The notes beneath the pieces were generated by a model. It was not told where the DNA came from and made no database searches. It was given only the letters and a program-made list of their open reading frames with translations. A stretch of 64,000 nucleotides of DNA from Dipteris shenzhenensis. Lineage: Eukaryota > Polypodiophyta > Polypodiopsida > Gleicheniales. Positions within the stretch are counted from its first letter, which is position 1. Each line of letters starts with the position of its first letter. Shown here piece after piece: positions 12,301 to 24,582 of the stretch. Location of the stretch: NCBI GenBank assembly GCA_047967505.1, contig CM106541.1; one strand, 5' to 3'. The translations under genes were made by a program, and so were the position numbers.

Positions 12301-13150
12301 ACTTTTGGTGGTGTCACCTCTTGGACCCAATTGATCACTTGTCATCTCATGGCTTCCTAAATAGGCCACTAGAGCAGTGCTGGTGTCTTTCTCAATCTTC
12401 TTTGCACCACTCTACCCAAATGAGTCACCGGGTCATCTTCCACAATTTGCACCATCAACGTACTAGGCCATTTTCTCACCATCTTTTTTCATTCCAATTT
12501 TTCCCGATCCCACTCTTGCAGCTTTGGATATTCATTTTGCCAATGGCCTTCCCCTAAGCAAAAAAGTCAAGTCTTTGTCCAAGGACTACCCCATCCTCCA
12601 CCTCCTCATCCAAGGCCATAGCATCCTCTACTACTGCCTCTAGTTATGTGCATATTGGTCATGCATATAGCATACCACTTTTGGTTCAATGCACACTCCA
12701 TTACTAAATGACCCAAATGCTGGCAATGAACACTCTAGAAGTCCATCTTTCCATGCACTGGTGAGCGACTTCTAGAAGTTGTAGAATAGGGATGCTTTTA
12801 TCAATGATATAGTCATATGCTATTACAAAATATTGGCAAATTTTTTCATATATTATTTTTAAGTTTTACACCATTAGAAAATTTCAACTTTTATTATAAT
12901 TTTTCTTTCAAATTTGGCAAAATTTGAAAGAAAAATTTTCTAGATTTTCATCCAATGGCACCTACTCCACTAGGTCCGCCGGTTCCACTTTTGCACACCA
13001 TCCTGGTACACAGATCCCCATCTCTGGTAGCACCTCTTGGCACCACCACCTTCAGTCATGTTCATGCCTTCAATCCAAACGCCACAATCTTCTAGTTGTC
13101 CCCCTCATAATGAGTGAACAACCTGGAGTCTTTTAGGCACCATGCTCTGA
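12300..13150 (-). pseudogene. Retroelement remnant with two decayed zinc knuckles
   Basis: Read on the minus strand, 12780-12700 gives HCQHLGHLVMEC and 12560-12510 gives CLGEGHWQNEYP. Both look like CCHC knuckles of a retroelement Gag or LINE ORF1, the second with its last Cys changed to Tyr. The rest is low in coding signal and 12830-12920 is AT-rich. It directly abuts the broken Copia-1 gag, so it probably represents an insertion or deletion junction. The family is not determined. Confidence 0.35.
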
Positions 13151-13549
13151 TGGTATGTTTCAACCCATCCTTCCTTTGTCAAGGTCCACAACAAAAGAAC
13201 CATCTCGAGAAATGAAATCACAAGAATATCTCCAGATAACCTACACCGTCCCTAGACCACGAACACTCACTGAGCTCTCAAGCAGGTACTCTTATGGCTT
13301 AAATACACCTTGTCTATCACCTTCTAGCAATCTGTGTCCGAGATTTGAAGAAGCAACTACACTTCCCCTTTTGCCTTAAAAAACGGCCCATTCCTTCCAA
13401 TCTTGCATTACCTGAGACATATGAAGAGCAGATTCTCTCCACATCATGCTATAAAGGCTTAAATTAAGAACATCAAGTACATACCAAAGCATCGTATAAC
13501 CTATGTGCTTGCTCTAAAAGTAAACCATGCACCTTATCGAGGCACATAC

Positions 13550-13854
13550 CAATGACTTATGCAATCTTGTACTATCCCCAGCAATTATATGAACAGGAAA
13601 CCCTAGAGCACTCCTTGGAATCCACTCTCGTGTCAGTATCAACAACCACACACCTAGAAGATTCCAAGAATTCCATGCTATTCTTCACCTTCACAAAGGT
13701 CTCTAACTCCCCATCGACCCACATCTCAATGTCAAACATCATCACTGTGGTTTCTAGGTCGGCATATCTGACATCAGTAACAAATAGAGATGTCACCAAG
13801 AATAATTATTCGATTGCCACATTAGTTTTGGCTTTTTTGCCTCACCATCTGAAT
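13550..13854 (-). other. Unidentified stretch downstream of Copia-2 gag
   Basis: Both strands have frames of 75-105 codons here. The minus frame (13799-13572) follows the Copia-2 zinc knuckle but lacks the DSGAS protease motif expected next, so I cannot assign it. It may be diverged Copia-2 sequence or foreign DNA. Confidence 0.3.
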
Positions 13855-14903
13855 CTAAGTCAAATCTAAGTCAGACTCCTTTTTCTGGTTTTTTGGATCT
13901 GCCTTCTTCTTTCTACAATCCTTCGCAAAATGGCCTGGCGTGTCATGATCAAAGCACTTCTTCTTTTTCTTCCTCTTCTTGGAAGTATCTTCATCATCTC
14001 TAGAGTCATCCTTCTTAGTCTTGCCACTGACATTAGGCTTGCCCTTTCCTTTGCCAGTGTAATCCTTTACTAGCAATGCCTTGTCATCGTTGTTGTTGTT
14101 GTAGAGCTTCTCCCTAGCTTCTTCTTGGAGACGTAATGGACCAACTCATCAAAAGTTAGAGGTTTGGTCCTCTATCCTACTATCACAATCGTAATTAAGA
14201 TTTTGTAACTCAGAGGTAGCCTCCTCAATACCGTCAATTTCAACTAGCATGAGTCCACTTTCTAACCAATTGATACTATTTGATCCCTTACCAGGTCAAC
14301 CTTCGTTAAGTGGTCATGTACCGAATCTCCTTCATCCATATTCAAGTTGTAGAGCTGATGTTGAAGAAGCAAGATCCAGGATGTGTTATCTATCTCATAC
14401 AGATCCTTCAAAATGGGCCATTCCTCTTCTAATGTGTCGGTCATCTAGATGTGAGGATGCACAAAGTCCGCCGTAGTTCCTATGATTAATGCCAGGGCAT
14501 GGGTATATCTTCCCAAGCTTCAAGCTCCTCTCCATCTACTGGTATGAGTCTCTTTCCCTTGCTATCCACCACGTCCTCTGGCTTCACCTCCATTCCCATT
14601 GTCAATCTCCATAATTTTTGAGCCACTAAATGACTTAGGGTCTTCACCTTCCAGATAGAGTAATTTGCTCCATCCAATTTCCTAGGCTCTCCAAAGTTAA
14701 AGATGGTGAAAGAAATAAATATGGGGGAGGAGAAAAGGAGAGAAGGGCAGGCTGAAGAGGCTCCTAAAATAAACATCTTTACTGCTACTAAACCACACAA
14801 CAAAATCGAACAAACTCAACCTTTTCTAGACCATAACTCCATACGTACCTCACTAAACCTGAGTCACCCTCCTTCTCACAAGGCCTACTGTCCTCCAGCC
14901 ATG
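13855..14903 (-). pseudogene. Copia-2 gag (UBN2 domain and CCHC knuckle), broken
   Basis: Gag of a second Ty1/copia family, read leftward from its LTR and primer site at 15007-15019. Near 14700 the N-terminal block reads RKLDGANYSIWKVKTLSHL. At 14444-14262 the UBN2-type core reads WPILKDLYEIDNTSWIL and HLTKVDLVRDQI. At 14076-13855 a basic tail surrounds the zinc knuckle CFDHDTPGHFAKDC. The three segments are in different frames, so at least two shifts are present. A Met near 14900 (MAGGQ) is a possible start. No protease, integrase or RT is seen further left. Confidence 0.75.
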
Positions 14904-15006
14904 GAAGTCGATTCCTAAGAGCCTTTGAATCAGGGTCGTGAATCAGGGTTGTCTTGTAGCAAGGTCCCTGCCTTCAGGCTCCCACACTTGTGAGCCTGCT
15001 ACCTGG

Positions 15007-15018
15007 GCTCTAATACCA
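15007..15018 (-). promoter_or_regulatory. Copia-2 primer binding site
   Basis: On the minus strand TGGTATTAGAGC follows directly after the LTR end ..TTTCTAACA. It differs by one base from the usual TGGTATCAGAGC site (C to T). Confidence 0.8.
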
Positions 15019-15930
15019 TGTTAGAAATCGACCAACAAAGGGTACGCACAGCGGAAGATTGATAGAATAGCCCAGGAGCTCACACAGTATGTGTGGTGAG
15101 TGGAATCACAAGCTTCTTTACTTAATGTGCTTCACATAGATGTGCAGATCAAGAAATAGATAGTAGACATAGCTAGATATAGAATCCACCAAAACAATAT
15201 ATTTCCATCTAAAACTATGGACACAACAAAAGAGAGATATTTAGAGTCCCACCAAAGTGTGCTCCTCGGATATTACCAAAGGTCCTTCTCTATTTGCTAG
15301 AATCCACCAAAACAATATATTTCCATCCAAAACTATGGACAAACCAAAAGAGAGAGATTTAGAGTCCCACCAAAGTGTGCTCCTCTGATATTACCAAAAG
15401 TCCTTCTCTATTTGCTAGTCTCCTCTAGAACCCTAAGTCTGCATGCTCCACCTCGAGCATATGAGGGTTGTCCATCCAGATCACAACACCTTGTTGCCCT
15501 GAGAGATAGCCAAGATTCAGCCCTTGAGAGCTCAGTTTCTAGCACACCTTCTACTCTCCTTCACCTCCAAGATGAGGCCCAAGGAAATGTCTGAACTACC
15601 TGCTCCTATCTGCTCCTTTTTTTGCTGAGTTATTGGATGCCCTATGCCCCTAGGCCTCTAGGGCCCTAGTAATAGCTGATTGGCCTACCTCCTTATGGCT
15701 GACTCAGTCTGACCCATAGCCAACTAGGACAGGCCCTTAAACTTCCTATAAGTGGGGGCCCATCCCCCCTTTTGATGTGTGTACCAGTAGGTGACTGGCT
15801 GGCCCCCTATACGCCCCCTATTTTTGGGGCTATGTTATAGGCCTTATGGCCGACCAACCAAATCCTTGGACTTATAAAGGGTAGGGTGTTGCACATTGCA
15901 TCCCCTCCCTTTCCTTAAAATTTCATGTTT
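15019..15930 (-). repeat. Copia-2 5' LTR
   Basis: Minus-strand LTR ending in ..TTTCTAACA at 15019 beside the primer site. Its last 350 bases align with the plus-strand LTR ending at 52777: CTTCCGCTG, CACTGTGTGAGCTCCTGGGC, AGTAAAGAAG, GGAAATATAT and GGTGGGACTCT are shared. The start (right end, about 15.9 kb) is approximate. It contains a 118-bp tandem duplication. Confidence 0.75.
15180..15415. repeat. 118-bp tandem duplication inside the Copia-2 LTR
   Basis: Units 15180-15297 and 15298-15415 are directly adjacent, each running from TAGAATCCACCAAAACAATA to CCTTCTCTATTTGC, with only a handful of differences. The other LTR of the family (52.4-52.78 kb) has a single unit. Confidence 0.9.
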
Positions 15931-17190
15931 TGTTGCCACATACAGTGCTCATTACAAGTCGTCTTCTTGCCCACAAGCTCCACCACTTGGCTCGCCTTCT
16001 CTCCTCGGATGCCCCACCATTATTTCCCCCTCATTGCAGGCCTCTGTCACGCCCTGAACCTACCCATCTACCTTCCACATTAGGTGCCTTTGATTTCTAT
16101 GATTCTTGCCCACATGGCAAACATAACCCTACCCACGTGTTAGTATCTCAAGACCTAGGTCCACCCGCCTAATGCTCTCCTCATATGGGGCCTCATAGAT
16201 GAGGAGGTGACCTCTATTCCAACAACCATCACATGCAAAACAAGCAAGTTTCTTGACCATATCACACTCCATCAATCCCCCATAATATTTTAAAGGTTGA
16301 ATCAAAACTTGCACTAAGTTATTAGCATTGGATGCTAAATCAAGCTTGTGTCTAGGTAAAAACTATGGTTTTCTCTTGTTGTCTTCTACCACATACAAAT
16401 GCATCCCCAACCATGATGTAGTATCTACTGCCATGTACTCATCCAACTCATGTGGTTAGCCATATCGTGTGGTCTGCCAATTTTAAAGTCTCCTTAAATT
16501 ATCAATTACAACTTGATTCATGTGGTTAGCCATATCTATTCCACTACTTGACCAATGCCAAATGAGGAAAGTCCACCAACTAAAGATATCATTGGTAACT
16601 TGAGAAGTCTAACAAATGAGTGGCCTTACTTCAATATTTGCATAATAGTTGCAAATTGCACTATTTTTTCTCTATCAACCTGATCATCAACATTGTTAAG
16701 GCCTTAATAGTCTATGGGTTAGTATACTAGATTCCAAGAGGTGCAAGCACCCACAACCCTTTGCCAGCAGTTGCAACCACACGTTGTATATCCAGGGGAC
16801 CAAGTGTCAATTGATCATTATGTAGATTCACGTATTCAAATGATATAGTGTCTTCCATTTTTTCTATCTCACATATTGTGTGCCACGTGCCATGAGTATG
16901 CATGTTTATCATCTTTCCATAGCACATGCAGCATAGGGCGCTACACATTGGCGACCATAATTTTTCACAAGTCTCATTCATGTGGGGGGTGTGTCCAACC
17001 TCATGGTGCACCATTCGTGTCAACATTGCCAAGAGGGATGGCATGTGACCCTGAAGGTTTTGTGGCTGACTTGTGAGCTCGAGTAACCCAGAAGCAACAG
17101 CAACTCAATGTTGTGATCAAAGATCTGATTGTGGTGAATAGCCAACCACACCACGTTTGATTTGGTGATCGCCATTTTGCAAGTGAATTA
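15931..17190. other. Stretch with no identified gene
   Basis: Contains short frames on both strands. The longest, a 105-codon minus-strand frame at 17044-16727, has no recognised motif. A CTCTGTCACGCCCTGAACC string near 16043 resembles LTR ends seen in plants but I could not match a partner. Probably decayed LTR or leader DNA. Confidence 0.35.
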
Positions 17191-17199
17191 ATTTACCAG

Positions 17200-17600
17200 G
17201 ATTGCAATGGAGGATAGGCTTCTTCCGCAAGACTCTATGGTATTTCGGTTGGATGTTCTAGACCAATTAGATGATCTGCGGCTGGAGAGCTATTATCTCA
17301 CCGTGAAGGTTCAAGCACTGTACAAGCAGAGGGGGTGGATTTGGCTTAGAAGAAGAAATCTTTTAAGCATGGGAAATTGGTTCTTCTATTCAACACTTGC
17401 CTTGGAAGGATGCCGAGGAAGTTGAAATTGCGATGGTAGGGTCCATTTTGGGTTTTTCATGATTGCAGATCGACATCGTTTTATCTTGCGGATTTGCAAG
17501 GGCACGTACTTCCAGATCTAGTTAATGGTTTTCGGCTTCGTCCATACCATCATGATGGTAGTCTTCAGTGCCCATTCCCCATCTCTAATGAGGCGCATAT
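17200..17600 (+). pseudogene. Gypsy integrase C-terminal fragment
   Basis: End of a Ty3/gypsy polyprotein. Across two frames it reads LDQLDDLRLESYYLTVKVQA, then a lysine-rich stretch, LVLLFNTCLGRMPRKLKLRW, GPFWVFHD, LADLQGHVLPDLVNGFRLRP. This order (helical linker, GKL..RW.GP, NG.RL.PY) is the SH3-like C-terminal region after the integrase core in gypsy elements. No integrase core precedes it. It belongs to a different copy than the RT-integrase block at 19.5-21.9 kb, or to a rearranged one. Confidence 0.65.
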
Positions 17601-18051
17601 TTCTTGGGTTGAGGTGGAGGCAACGGAGCTATCGCATGAGGACATGTGGCAGAAGGATTCACAGCATGATGACAGCAGTCTTCTGCGAGGTCCTAGCCTA
17701 GCCACCATGCAACTACCTATCGTAGGGGCTGGGTGTTGGCAATCTGAATTGCAGCTCTTGAGCATTTGTTTGCATGTACCAGTTGCTTGCTGCTTTCTCT
17801 TCATCACACTTGCAATTCTCTTGAGTTCATTCGCCTTCCAACTCTCATCTGTGTTTAGCATTATCTCTTTTCTCCTCCTTCGCCTTGCCATGGGAATGTC
17901 TCATGCCCAGTTTCTTCCTCTTCTTCCGTTGGTGTATATCGATTCCCAATCGATTGATGCTCACCTTCAGCTATTACAGATTCAAAGTTTCAACAGCATT
18001 GATTGGAAGAGGGTGCTTGTTCATCCATCGGCGTCAGCACTTTGCCAGTAG

Positions 18052-19510
18052 TTGGCAGTGGGATCTGCTGTGGAGTTTTTGGATGAGCATCGGGAGCTGA
18101 CGGTGCAATTGATTCATCAATGTCTCTTTTTGCCTATGGATGTAGGGATGATTGTGCAACCAATGTGTACACTGGTGGCAATGGAGGCAGAGTTTGGAGT
18201 TCATACTAGGGGCGAATATAAGCTGAGTGGGTGTCTGGATGCTCAGATGAGGGACCTGTATCACTGGATACTCGAGTCGGTGTTCTTGCATGCCAAAACT
18301 TACACCATCACTTCTCAGACTCGAGGGATGATCGCAGTTGCTATGGAGAGGGTGGTGCCATGGGCTTGAATCCTGAAGGAGCGGATTCATGGAGAGGCTT
18401 TACAAGTGGCAACAGTAGTAGATAAGAAGCAGGCCATGAATTCAAAGATTGGGAAGGTCCTGGAGATATTGTTCCCCCTGCATCTGGAGTCTATAGCGCC
18501 TCGATGGTCGACTGCCTTGGTACTCACTCTTGCACCTGAGGGGCCTGCACAAGACAAAGCTGAGGGGTCTGTTGGTGGAGTGGCTATGAAGCAGCGGAGG
18601 AAGAAGCCTCGCCTTAGTTAGAGGGTGGTTTCTCCCCTTGCACACTTGACTCCTTCGCATACAGGTGGTGCAAGAGGTGACTTCACCAATGGGGTGGCGT
18701 CCACACAAATTGTTGTGTCTACACCTTTGGCATTACCAGTCATGGAGGAATGGGTGACGGTGACTCCAGTGACCACTGCAATGGTGTACTCTAGTGGTGG
18801 GTGGCTCCCTTACGCAACAGTGGATGGAGCAGCTTCAGTAGTGTTCAGCAACAATGATTGCGGTGACCTCTATAATAGCAGTGGCGATATCCGAAGCAAC
18901 GAGGGTGTCGGTAGTAGAATTGTTAACAGCAATCTCAGAGTCTGTGGGTGTGTCTCTAGTGTCATCCATCGGGTTTTCTTTTTGGGCGCAGCCTATGAAT
19001 GTGCAGCTATAGTTTTGTTCATAGTTGCTTGCTCGGATAGCTTCACAAATTGGTGCGGGGCGTGATTCTGCGAGAGTGACCAGCTTAGAGGCGGAAGTCA
19101 TGCAGTTGCGCATGGAGAATGAGACTCTGCGAGGTCAGTAGGAGCGGTTGTGGCAACTAGAGGAAAAGATGGTAGTCCTTGAAGCCAAGGTTCAAGTGGC
19201 GGAAGCACATTTGGAGGCCACTCAATAGCTACATGCGGAGTATGTGCCGGGCATCAAGCATGAGTTACTGCACTGACGTACTACTGATGCACTAGTAGAG
19301 TATTTACGTGCTTTTCTGGGGAATGTAAGTGTCAATATGGAGTAGAGGGGCTCGCTCTTCGAAGCTCTTCAAGGTGATGTGTGGGCGGAGTGGGACCGAT
19401 AGGTGGGAAGATGGAGTGCGGCTGTTGTTCTGCAGACCTGTCGGGAGCTGGTTCCACACGAATGTCAACCCAGGATGGACGGAGATGCAGGAGCTAGTGC
19501 GATTTTTGTG
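18052..19510 (+). pseudogene. Gypsy ORF1/Gag-like frame with coiled coil
   Basis: A frame runs from 18052 to 19065 with only two stops (TGA 18367, TAG 18619). After a shift, coding sequence continues from 19063 to about 19510. The later part contains a heptad-rich helix, LEAEVMQLRMENETLRGQ, ERLWQLEEKMVVLEAKVQVA and EAHLEATQ, broken by TAG at two sites where Gln would fit the heptads. It lies directly upstream of gypsy RT sequence on the same strand, so Gag or an extra leading ORF is the likely identity. No zinc knuckle is visible. The earlier part (17885-18051) may hold an LTR or leader. Confidence 0.45.
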
Positions 19511-19539
19511 AGGACAAGGAGGAAGTTTACATTAAAATC

Positions 19540-21895
19540 AATATTCAAGCAATCATTGAAACTAAAATAGCATTTGAAGATGAGTTAAGAAAGTGTGCAA
19601 GAGTACAGCAAGATGATTTAACTGAGATGAACCTTGGAACAGAACAAGATCCAAAGTTGGTGCATGTTAGTGTTTTGTTAGATGCGCAACTTTTTTTGAA
19701 GCTTTACATAAATTGTTATTGGAATTCAAGGATTTGTTTGCTTGGCATTACACGGATATGAAAGGAGTTGATCCATCTTTTTGCTAACATAGAATTAACT
19801 TAAAGAAAGATGTTGTCCCTGTGGTTTAGCAAAGATACAGAATGAATCCAAACTATGCTCAGAGGGTGAAGGAGGAAATTGATAAGCTACTCAAGGTGGG
19901 GTTCATTTACCCCCAGTAGATAAGGTAACTTGGCTTTCACCTATAGTCATGGTACCTAAGAAGAATGATAAGCTAAGAGTGTGTGTTGATTACAGAAAAT
20001 TAAATGCAACAACAATAATAGACCCTTTTCCATTGCCTTTTTGTGACACAATGCTTAATGTTGTAGCTGGTCACGAGATGTATAGTTTCCTTGATGGTTT
20101 TAGTGGCTACAATTAGATAAGGATGGCTCTGGAGGACAGAGATAAGACAGCTTTCATTACAGAGTGGGGAGTTTTTGCTAGTAATGTTATGACGTTTGGT
20201 CTTAAGAATGCACCTCCCACATTTCAGAAATGGATCCAGGAAGTTTTTGCTCCTTACTTGACTACTTTTATTAGAGTTTTTTTGGATGATTTTTCTATGT
20301 TCGGAAAAAAGAATGAGCATTTGCAGCATTTGAGGTTATGCCTTGAGAGATGCAGAATTGCACGACTTAGCTTAAATCCGAAGAAGTGTGCATTTGCTGT
20401 AAAAAGGGGTGTCTTGTTGGAACATATAATTTCAGAAGAAGGGATGACCATAGACCCACAAAAAGTGGAAGTCATTCAAAATGCCCGTACACCTAGGATC
20501 TTGAAGCAATTATCATGCTTTGTTGGGTAGATCAAGTGGCACAGCAGATTTTTATGGTATCTATCTCATGTTTCTGTAGCGCTGACAAAGCTTACCAAGA
20601 AGGGAGAATTGTTTACATGGGAAGAACCACAACAGAGGGCTTTCATTTTAATAAAGAAAATGTTAGTTGTAGCACCCATCCTTAAACCACCTAATTGGAA
20701 GTTGCCATTTCACATTTTTTTGGATGCTTCAGATGTGGCTATTGGAGCAGTGTTGATGCAACAATTTGTTAAAGGTTGGTTTCAGCATATATACTATGCA
20801 AGCAAAAGAATGACAAAAGCAGAACAAAATGATAGTGTGACTCAGAGAGAAGCATTGGGAATGGTGTATGGTCTCCAAAAATTTTGACATTATCTGTTGG
20901 GTAATAAAGTGGTACTACATGTGGATCATCAAGTGCTTATTTATTTGGTGAACAAACCACAATTGTCTGACCGACTAGCTAGATGGATATTATTGCTTCA
21001 AGAATATGATTATGACATTGTGCATACACTAAGAAAATAGCATGTTGTTGCAGATTATTTAAGCAGATTGCTGAATGGTGAAGAATCTTTGGGGTTTCAA
21101 GATGATTTACCTGATGCTCATTTATTTTCTGTCAGTACGGAAGAAGGGCAAGATTGGTATGATCAGATGTTGTTTTTGATAGATAGGGTGGTACCTCAGT
21201 CATTGTCTCGAGATTAGAGAAAGAAATTTGTGCTACAGAGTAAACCATTTCTGGACATAGCTGGAGTGTTGTACAGGAGAGGCATTGATCAGGTGATCCG
21301 GAGGTGTGTCCCAAATTATGAGAGAAAAGCTGATTTGATGGAAGCACAGGTTGGGGCAACATTCGGATTGGGACCGCATGCCGATGCAACCAGTGCTACC
21401 CTTTGGGCCTTTCTAGAAGTGGGGATTGGATATTATGGGTCTCGTCAAGCCCAGCACGAACTCAGAATTTCCATGTGCTAGAGGCTATAGATTACTACAG
21501 CAAATGGGTAGAAACTTGGGCATTGTGGGACAACACCGCATGCTCCACAGCAAAATGCCTATATAAAGATGTGTTCTGCTAGTTTGGATGTCCGATCGAG
21601 CTGGTCCATGACAAAGGAAAGCATTTCATGGCACTGGTGGTGAAGGAGATGACAACCTTCTACATGGTGATTCATAAAAAATTATCTTCTTACTACTAGT
21701 AATAAGCGAATGGCCAAGCAGAGTCTTCCAACAAGCAGTTCAAGCATATTACCACACTGTTGTGAATAGTCATCGCACAAATTGGGATAAAAATATGCTT
21801 TCCGCAGTCCAGGCATACCGCACATCATTCAAAGTGGCTGACACCATTCAAGTTGGCATTCGGAATGGAGGCCATTATACCAGTGGAATATGTTG
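19540..21895 (+). pseudogene. Ty3/gypsy pol remnant: RT, RNase H, integrase
   Basis: Reverse transcriptase begins near 19830 with QRYRMNPNYA, then CVDYRKLNATT (19980-20015). The core follows: IRMALEDRDKTAFITEWG (20120), MTFGLKNAPPTFQKW (20190), catalytic FLDDFS (20277-20295, YxDD type), RLSLNPKKCAF. RNase H follows at 20710 (FLDASDVAIGAVLMQ) with HVDHQVLIYL and HVVADYLSRL near 21050. Integrase is reduced: DYYSKWVETWALW (21490), GCPIELVHDKGKHFMALV (21590) and NGQAESSNKQFKHIT (21705). The zinc-binding HHCC part is largely lost. There are many stops, most of them TAG where Gln is expected. The right end is cut at about 21895 by a minus-strand Copia-1 fragment. Confidence 0.85.
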
Positions 21896-24582
21896 TGTCA
21901 CAGTATAATGTTGTTGGCTTTGATTCATCAAAGTAATCTAATTTTGACAAGTCTTCTGAGGCATATATCTTCACATGCATCTGTTGTGAGTGCCCTATAT
22001 TATGCTTTAGTTGAAGATAAAGAAACAGTGGGTTTCTTGTTTAACAACCATGATATAGCACCTTGACCAAGGAAAAATGCAAATCCCTATGTGGATCTCC
22101 TGGTCTCATGATCTCTTGCATAGTCATTGTTAGAGTATCCATGCAACCTTTCATGACTTCCTCTGTATTCTATTCCAAACTGTCTTGTACCTCTGATGTA
22201 TCTCAAGACTCTTTTGGCTACATTCCAGTGAGACTATTTTGAATTTGCCATAAATTGTGCTAGTGAGCTTACTGCATAACAAATATCTGGCCATGTGATA
22301 GTCTGATATATAAGAGATCCAATGAGCTACTGATAGTACTTGTCAATGACTATAGGCTTTTCTGAATCTTTTGTAAGTTTCAAACTTTGTTCCATGGGAG
22401 TGGCTACAATCTTGCAATCTACCATATGAAACTTCTTCAGGAGACTATTAACATATATTAGCTGACTCGTGAAGGTGCTATCTGAATCTCTCCAGATCTC
22501 AATACCAAGACAATAGTGCATAAGTCCAAGGTCTTTGATGTCAAACTCTACTGAGATAAGTCTTGTGTTACCTTCTTGATGAAGCTATCATTGCTTTCGG
22601 TCACAATCAGATCATCTATGTACAAAAGTGCAATAGTGATGTCTTTCCCTTGAACTTTGTACTCACTTTATAGTAGAGAGTATGATATGCTTTGGACTTT
22701 ATGTATTCTAGATTAGCAAAATACTTGTCGATTCTACTATACCAAATTTTGGGGGTTTTCTTTAAGCCGTAGAGATGCCAAACTTGAAGTTCTTTCCCTG
22801 GTTCAACATAACCTGCTAGTTGTTTCATGTAGACTTCTTCGTCTAGGTAACCATTGAGAAAAGCATTCTTGACATCTAGCTGGTTCAAATTCCATCTGCT
22901 AAGTGTCACTATTGTCCTAGTAGAAGGTCGCATAATTCTCAAGCGTTGTTTTGTACAAAGCTTCCATTTCTTCATTCATAGCAGTTTCCCATTCTGGCTT
23001 GTCAACTATGTCTTTGAAGTACACTGGCTCTTCTGTAGCCATGATGGTAGTCATAAGAGCATAATTGGTAGTGTCAACCCGAATTGCTTTGCCTTTCTAA
23101 GCATATCTCAATTTGGCTGGTGGTCTACTTTCCCTAGTAGACTGTCTAAGTTGCTGCTCTTCTCAGGGTGTCTCTGGCAATTCTTTCCCTTCTTCATCAA
23201 CCTTTTCTAGAGGTGACTGAGTAATTGGTGTGTCTATCTCCTATGTATTTGATGTTTTCCATTCTGATTCTTCATCAAAGATTACATCTCTGGAGACAAT
23301 GACCTTTCTATTGATGGGATCATACAACTTGTATGCTTTGTTTTCTTCACTATAGCCAACCATGATGCATTTGCATGACTTTGCATCCAATTTTCTACAA
23401 TGATCATCATGTATGTAGGCATATGCTATGCAAACAAATATGTGGAGATGCCCAATGCATGGCTTTTGTCTAGTGAATGCTTCATAATGTGTCATACCCT
23501 GAATCGGTTCTGTCGAAAGCCGATTAAGCAAGTATTTGTAGTGGTAATTTCTTTTGCTCAATACTGATTTGGAAGATGCTTCTCATTGAACATTGCTCTA
23601 GCACTATCTGCTAAAGTACCATTCTTCCTTTCATCTCTTGCATTCTGCTAAGGAGTATCTGCACAAGTGAATTGTCTTCAAATGCCATTACTTCTGCAAA
23701 GTTCATGAATACATATGTGTATTTGCCTCCTCTATCTAATCTCATGACTTTGATCTTTCTACCTATCTGGTTTTTTATCATGGCTTTGAATTCTTGAAAT
23801 CTAGAAAGACTTTAGATTTCTCATTTAGAAAGTAGACCTAACAATATATGTTGTAGTCGTCAATGAAAGTCAAGTAGTAAAGTGAACAATATTTGATGTA
23901 GTCATCGATCAAAGTCAAGTCATTGATGCTATGGGTTTGAGCATAACCCCATACAGCTGTATGAATTAGTACAAAAATGCCTCGTGCTTGAGAGATACTT
24001 CTACCAAAATTGGTTCGCTTTTACCGAAGCAACATCCTTCACAGACTTTTCCAAGAAATTGAAGTTTTGGAATTCCAATTGCCATATATTCTGATTCCTA
24101 AGCTGTATCAAGCTTTTGAAATTGACTTCTCCATATCTCTTATGCCATACTGCAAAAAGTGGCATCTATTGTGGCTGAGCTGACATGGCATGAAAATCTG
24201 GTACTGAAGCTAGCATTCTAAACAAGCATCCTTCCTTGACTGCTTTTCCTACGTAAGACAACCTATGAGAATAGATATTTCCATATGTTCTTGATCCAAT
24301 CCTTTCATCCAAGAAGATCTCTTGGTCTATTATGTATGTCACAAAAGTAACATTTCTTATGTGACTAGCTTGGTGTTGTAGCTTTTGCATTTCACCTCCA
24401 GGCACCTTTTCTTTCAAGACCACTAGGCCCACTTCCTCATCTTGCTCATCTTGCTCGTCCACCATCCCAAACTTTAAGGGTGACTTCTTCTCCCAACTCT
24501 CAATTCTAAGGTTCTTCTTATCAGATCGTATGAGGGTCACCTTACTTTTATGTATAGCCCATAATGCATCCCATGTTTCCAT
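21896..24582 (-). pseudogene. Copia-1 copy 2 pol remnant
   Basis: Ty1/copia pol read leftward. At about 24130-24080 the GAG-pre-integrase block reads WHKRYGEVNFKSLIQLRNQN. The integrase core follows (FQEFKAMIKNQIGRKIKVMR, near 23740) and its C-terminal block at 23561-23241 (IQGMTHYEAFTRQKPCIGHL, CKCIMVGYSEENKAYKLYDP). RT appears at 22975-22616 (NQLDVKNAFLNGYLDEEVYM) and at 22521-22327 (LGIEIWRDSD, KKFHMVDCKIVATPMEQSL). RNase H is cut at 21896 next to gypsy sequence. Bases 24582-24190 encode coding-like sequence that copy 4 lacks at this place. Numerous stops and shifts. Confidence 0.8.

Noticed and set aside
13140-13160. GCTCTGATGGTA as a primer binding site
   Set aside because: It resembles the reversed primer site GCTCTGATACCA but differs at the key CCA end and no LTR boundary could be matched beside it.
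16727-17044. 105-codon Cys/His-containing minus-strand ORF
   Set aside because: Cys and His are scattered without a zinc-finger spacing, there is no start context or neighbour to support it, and the plus strand is also partly open.
17565-18390. Overlapping ORFs of 108 and 118 codons on the minus strand
   Set aside because: They are antisense to the better supported gypsy integrase end and coiled-coil frame and show no motifs.
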